From positions 1 to 7,493 of the forward strand of contig CALCYA010000048.1 of the NCBI GenBank assembly GCA_937906165.1: a stretch of DNA of 7,493 nucleotides. Direction: 5' to 3'. The notes under the pieces were generated by a model. The model saw nothing but the letters and a program-made list of their open reading frames with translations, did no database searches and was not told the DNA's origin. Below are positions 6,801-7,493 of this stretch, piece after piece. Made by a program: the position numbers and the translations under genes. This DNA comes from an uncultured Bacteroidales bacterium (GTDB lineage Bacteria; Bacteroidota; Bacteroidia; Bacteroidales; Bacteroidaceae). Each line of letters opens with the position of its first letter. The stretch's first letter is position 1.

Positions 6801-7064
6801 CACACAATCAGCGATGGCAGTTGGTTGAATCCTTTCCGCATATTCCTGACAATAGAGAACCGCGACGGTACACCTTACCAGTCAATCAGTTCGTCTGCCA
6901 TCCGTAACCGTGTGGCAGGTGAAGAGGATGGGACAACCGGAATCAACGATACTCAGCTGGCACAGGATAAACAGCAGACAGTATACGACCTGCAGGGCCG
7001 TCCTGTGGAGAATCCTACAAAGGGAATTTACATCGTGAACGGAAAGAAGACCTTAATAAAGTAA
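3885..7064 (+). CDS. BspA-like leucine-rich-repeat surface protein, main body (frameshifted from its signal peptide)
   Basis: This frame is open from 3804, and the first usable start in it is a GTG at 3885. The natural start is probably the ATG at 3631 via the T7 tract. Residue numbers here count from 3885. Residues about 22-325 are irregular BspA-type LRRs (AFxGCxxL...IxIPxSVxxIG). Residues 333-392 form a linker of the kind that opens a new LRR block (WISGIEELGNFS, then IGHSAF). Residues 417-750 are seven near-identical 48-residue double LRRs. Residues about 825-1010 match a C-terminal module common in secreted Prevotella/Bacteroides proteins (WNALYVPFEIP; DSDNDGDIDENG, a calcium-loop-like motif; NANTPYLIRVK). 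The end (VYDLQGRPV...GIYIVNGKKTLIK) resembles a short C-terminal sorting tail of type IX secretion cargo. BspA relatives bind host matrix proteins or other bacteria; the target here is unknown. Base composition changes inside the gene: sampled lines of the LRR part are 35-38% GC, whereas lines in the C-terminal module are 50-60%. It probably shares a transcript with the peptide at 7105. Confidence 0.85.
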   Translation: MTITTLFQNIKYADLSYYQMGEYPRIGKIGNNTFSQFKNLISVILPWRRDFQIGNYAFNGCGSLTSVYAYTNANDALSAEGLMYVSSIGDGAFEGTSIRCSKIGTDAYEQGIIGSRAFYGCSDITELTIDNVNNIGNLAFGDCFRLSRLTFGDYVYDISSNAFEGCANLQAIHIGKNVSKYTCWNTIFPASLGALETITVSADNANYLSTATNCLVDKKDFTLYLGTNSSVIPNTVKIIGVDAFNGCSGLSTINIPASVTEIRGNAFLNCTGLASVWCESETPASIQTTSFKNIYSDAVLYVPTIDAVTAYKNSAWNNYFSDIRVAKKEANGMSWGLIPYGTGTGKYTLWISGIEELGNFSAEGGAPWSQDIDKIVAVDVRYGVKRIGHSAFKDFGAAGTEVTFNLPSSLVSIADYAFFCCPTLKNITIPASVETIGAACFRLCPVLESVTFEEGSKLTSIAQNAFGECPTLKNVTIPASVKTIGMECFAWCSALESVTFEKGSKLTTIGKNLFYECSALKNITIPASVETIGEFCFAYCYELESVTFEEGSKLTAIGDDAFDCCEALKSITIPASVETVGQYCFAWCSALESVTYEEGCELTAIEGHAFHSCSALKNIIIPASVETIGEYCFASCFALESVTYEDGSTLKSIGNNAFDFCGSLKSITIPASVSTIGGYCFSVCSALESVTFEEGCILSSIANYAFNGCSALQSITIPASVVTIGEHSFAGCSKLSSVTIGESVTGIGDCAFSDIPDGAVITCLSYNQKIVDVQESSFNPKSVLRVYYTPNYSDLSGYFSKVEGIPVTITDGAVDNYEDIYEEEILLSCMEYKRTLLADSRWNALYVPFEIPMAEIADKYDVAYINDVRLYDSDNDGDIDENGMEVEVVYVKSGTLNANTPYLIRVKKSLSTEAKEAARNMNLSLSTRLCPAVENTFDCSSVYKTFKFSGIYSRIMSEEIPGAYAIAGDGNWHTISDGSWLNPFRIFLTIENRDGTPYQSISSSAIRNRVAGEEDGTTGINDTQLAQDKQQTVYDLQGRPVENPTKGIYIVNGKKTLIK
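5133..6134 (+). repeat. Seven tandem 144-base coding repeats (48-residue double LRR)
   Basis: The motif encoding IPASV recurs at 5171, 5315, 5459, 5603, 5747, 5891 and 6035, each exactly 144 bases apart. Each unit encodes two LRRs of the form AFxxCxxLKxITIPASVxTIG, then xxCFxxCxALESVTFEEGxxLxxI. Units 1 and 2 share a 51-base stretch (5145-5195 and 5289-5339) with only two differences, which suggests recent duplication or gene conversion. Several positions are regularly cysteine. Such arrays can expand or contract by recombination. Confidence 0.9.
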
Positions 7065-7104
7065 AATACTAAACACAAGAACAATATAATAACAAATTAC
7101 AGCT

Positions 7105-7281
7105 ATGAAAAGAATGTATATTAAACCTGAAATCAGTGTTGAAGAGGTTGTCACTGAAATGTTGGCAACAAGCGGAGGAGGAACAGAGAGTGGAGGCATC
7201 ATAGATCCTAATAATCCGGAAGTTCCGGCAGCCAACAGCCAGCGTGATGGCTGGGGTAACCTGTGGGGTAACGATAAATAA
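7105..7281 (+). CDS. Small 58-residue peptide, leader-core-like, Bacteroidales type
   Basis: ATG at 7105 to TAA at 7279-7281. The N-terminus MKRMYIKPEISVEEV fits a pattern I recognise in many short Prevotella/Bacteroides proteins (MKK-x-YIKP... then a LLA/MLA-x-S block). It continues EMLATSGGG, an acidic-Pro-rich middle (IIDPNNPEVP) and a Trp/Gly-rich end (RDGWGNLWGNDK). There is no signal peptide, membrane segment or catalytic motif. It starts 40 bases after the BspA stop with no terminator between, so it is likely co-transcribed, and a strong terminator follows at once. The stretch EMLATSGG loosely resembles the ELxxIxGG end of double-glycine leaders, suggesting a possible processed peptide; no peptidase, transporter or modifying enzyme is in the window. 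The function is unknown. I judge it a real gene from its recognisable N-terminus and position. Confidence 0.8.
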   Translation: MKRMYIKPEISVEEVVTEMLATSGGGTESGGIIDPNNPEVPAANSQRDGWGNLWGNDK

Positions 7282-7293
7282 ACCGTAACGCCC

Positions 7294-7341
7294 AACAACA
7301 AATAGCGAGGACTGTGATTGCAGTCCTCGCTATTTGTTGTT
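7294..7341 (+). terminator. Strong hairpin terminator of the BspA-peptide operon
   Basis: Bases 7294-7314 pair perfectly with 7321-7341 (21 bp), with a 6-base loop TGATTG. The core is GC-rich (GCGAGGACTG) and the outer stem is A-rich on the left arm and T-rich on the right (TATTTGTTGTT), supplying the U-rich tail. It starts 13 bases after the peptide's stop codon. The A-rich left arm means it could also stop transcription arriving from the right on the minus strand. Confidence 0.85.
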
Positions 7342-7405
7342 ATGGAATGTGGGTATTAATAATAACCAATCAATAAGAGTGCTTTATCTCCTCACCCTTT
7401 TAGGG

Positions 7406-7439
7406 AGCTCCTCTTGAACTCAAACAAGAGGAGCACTAT
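7406..7439 (+). repeat. 34-base hairpin repeat, right copy
   Basis: The same element as at 86-119: identical 10-bp arms (7407-7416 and 7425-7434), loop AACTCAAA instead of ATTCCAAA, and the same flanks A...ACTAT. It lies 65 bases beyond the operon terminator. A small CCCT-TTT-AGGG hairpin (7395-7405) abuts its left side. It lies outside the genes in both places, so it is an intergenic element rather than part of a gene. Confidence 0.8.
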
Positions 7440-7463
7440 GAACTTTGATTAAAATAACGTGGG

Positions 7464-7493
7464 TTTGATATAACAATTAGTACTGTAATTTAG
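7464..7493 (+). promoter_or_regulatory. Possible promoter for a gene beyond the right edge
   Basis: TTTG (7464-7467) is followed after 18 bases by TAATTTAG (7486-7493), one mismatch from the -7 consensus TAnnTTTG. The downstream gene is not in the window, so this cannot be tested here; AT-rich sequence gives such matches by chance. Confidence 0.25.

Noticed and set aside
7053..7301. Minus-strand 82-residue frame with a hydrophobic C-terminal part
   Set aside because: It overlaps the peptide gene and the terminator stem on the opposite strand and has no recognisable motif or upstream signal.

Overview
The window looks like Bacteroidota, most likely a Prevotella-like member of the Bacteroidales. 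Three things point there: a one-protein hybrid two-component regulator (kinase, receiver and AraC-type DNA-binding domain in one chain), a BspA-type leucine-rich-repeat surface protein with a C-terminus typical of secreted Bacteroidales proteins, and several matches to the Bacteroidales -7 promoter box (TAnnTTTG). The genus is inferred from family knowledge; no ribosomal or other marker gene is present.

Layout. Bases 1-269 hold no supportable gene. They contain a 34-base hairpin repeat (86-119) and a degenerate, inverted copy (about 190-233) of the repeats found upstream of the regulator. The minus-strand gene 270-3095 encodes a 941-residue lipobox-TPR-kinase-receiver-AraC regulator. The 535-base divergent intergenic region (3096-3630) carries a roughly 84-base hairpin repeat present as two full copies plus partial ones (3127-3321). 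Each copy includes a sequence that reads as a -7 box for the regulator. A second -7 box at 3561-3568 faces the plus-strand gene. From 3631 a BspA-like protein is encoded, but its reading frame is broken at a run of seven T (3819-3825): the signal peptide is in one frame and the remaining 1,059 or more residues are in the -1 frame. The body contains seven consecutive repeats spaced exactly 144 bases. A 58-residue peptide gene (7105-7281) follows after 40 bases, then a hairpin terminator with a perfect 21-bp stem (7294-7341). A second copy of the 34-base hairpin repeat lies at 7406-7439, in the same orientation as the first and 7.3 kb away.

How the parts may work together. The regulator, transcribed divergently, is the natural candidate to control the BspA-peptide operon, but this is inference from position. 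The T7 tract suggests either an ON/OFF switch of the surface protein by homopolymer slippage, programmed or transcriptional slippage (the tract is a correctly phased -1 slippery heptamer), or simple decay or sequencing error. The small peptide belongs to a type often seen beside secreted proteins in these bacteria and has a leader-like N-terminus ending in a Gly-Gly(-Gly) motif. The most promising leads are the T7 switch, the peptide, and the two repeat families around the module.
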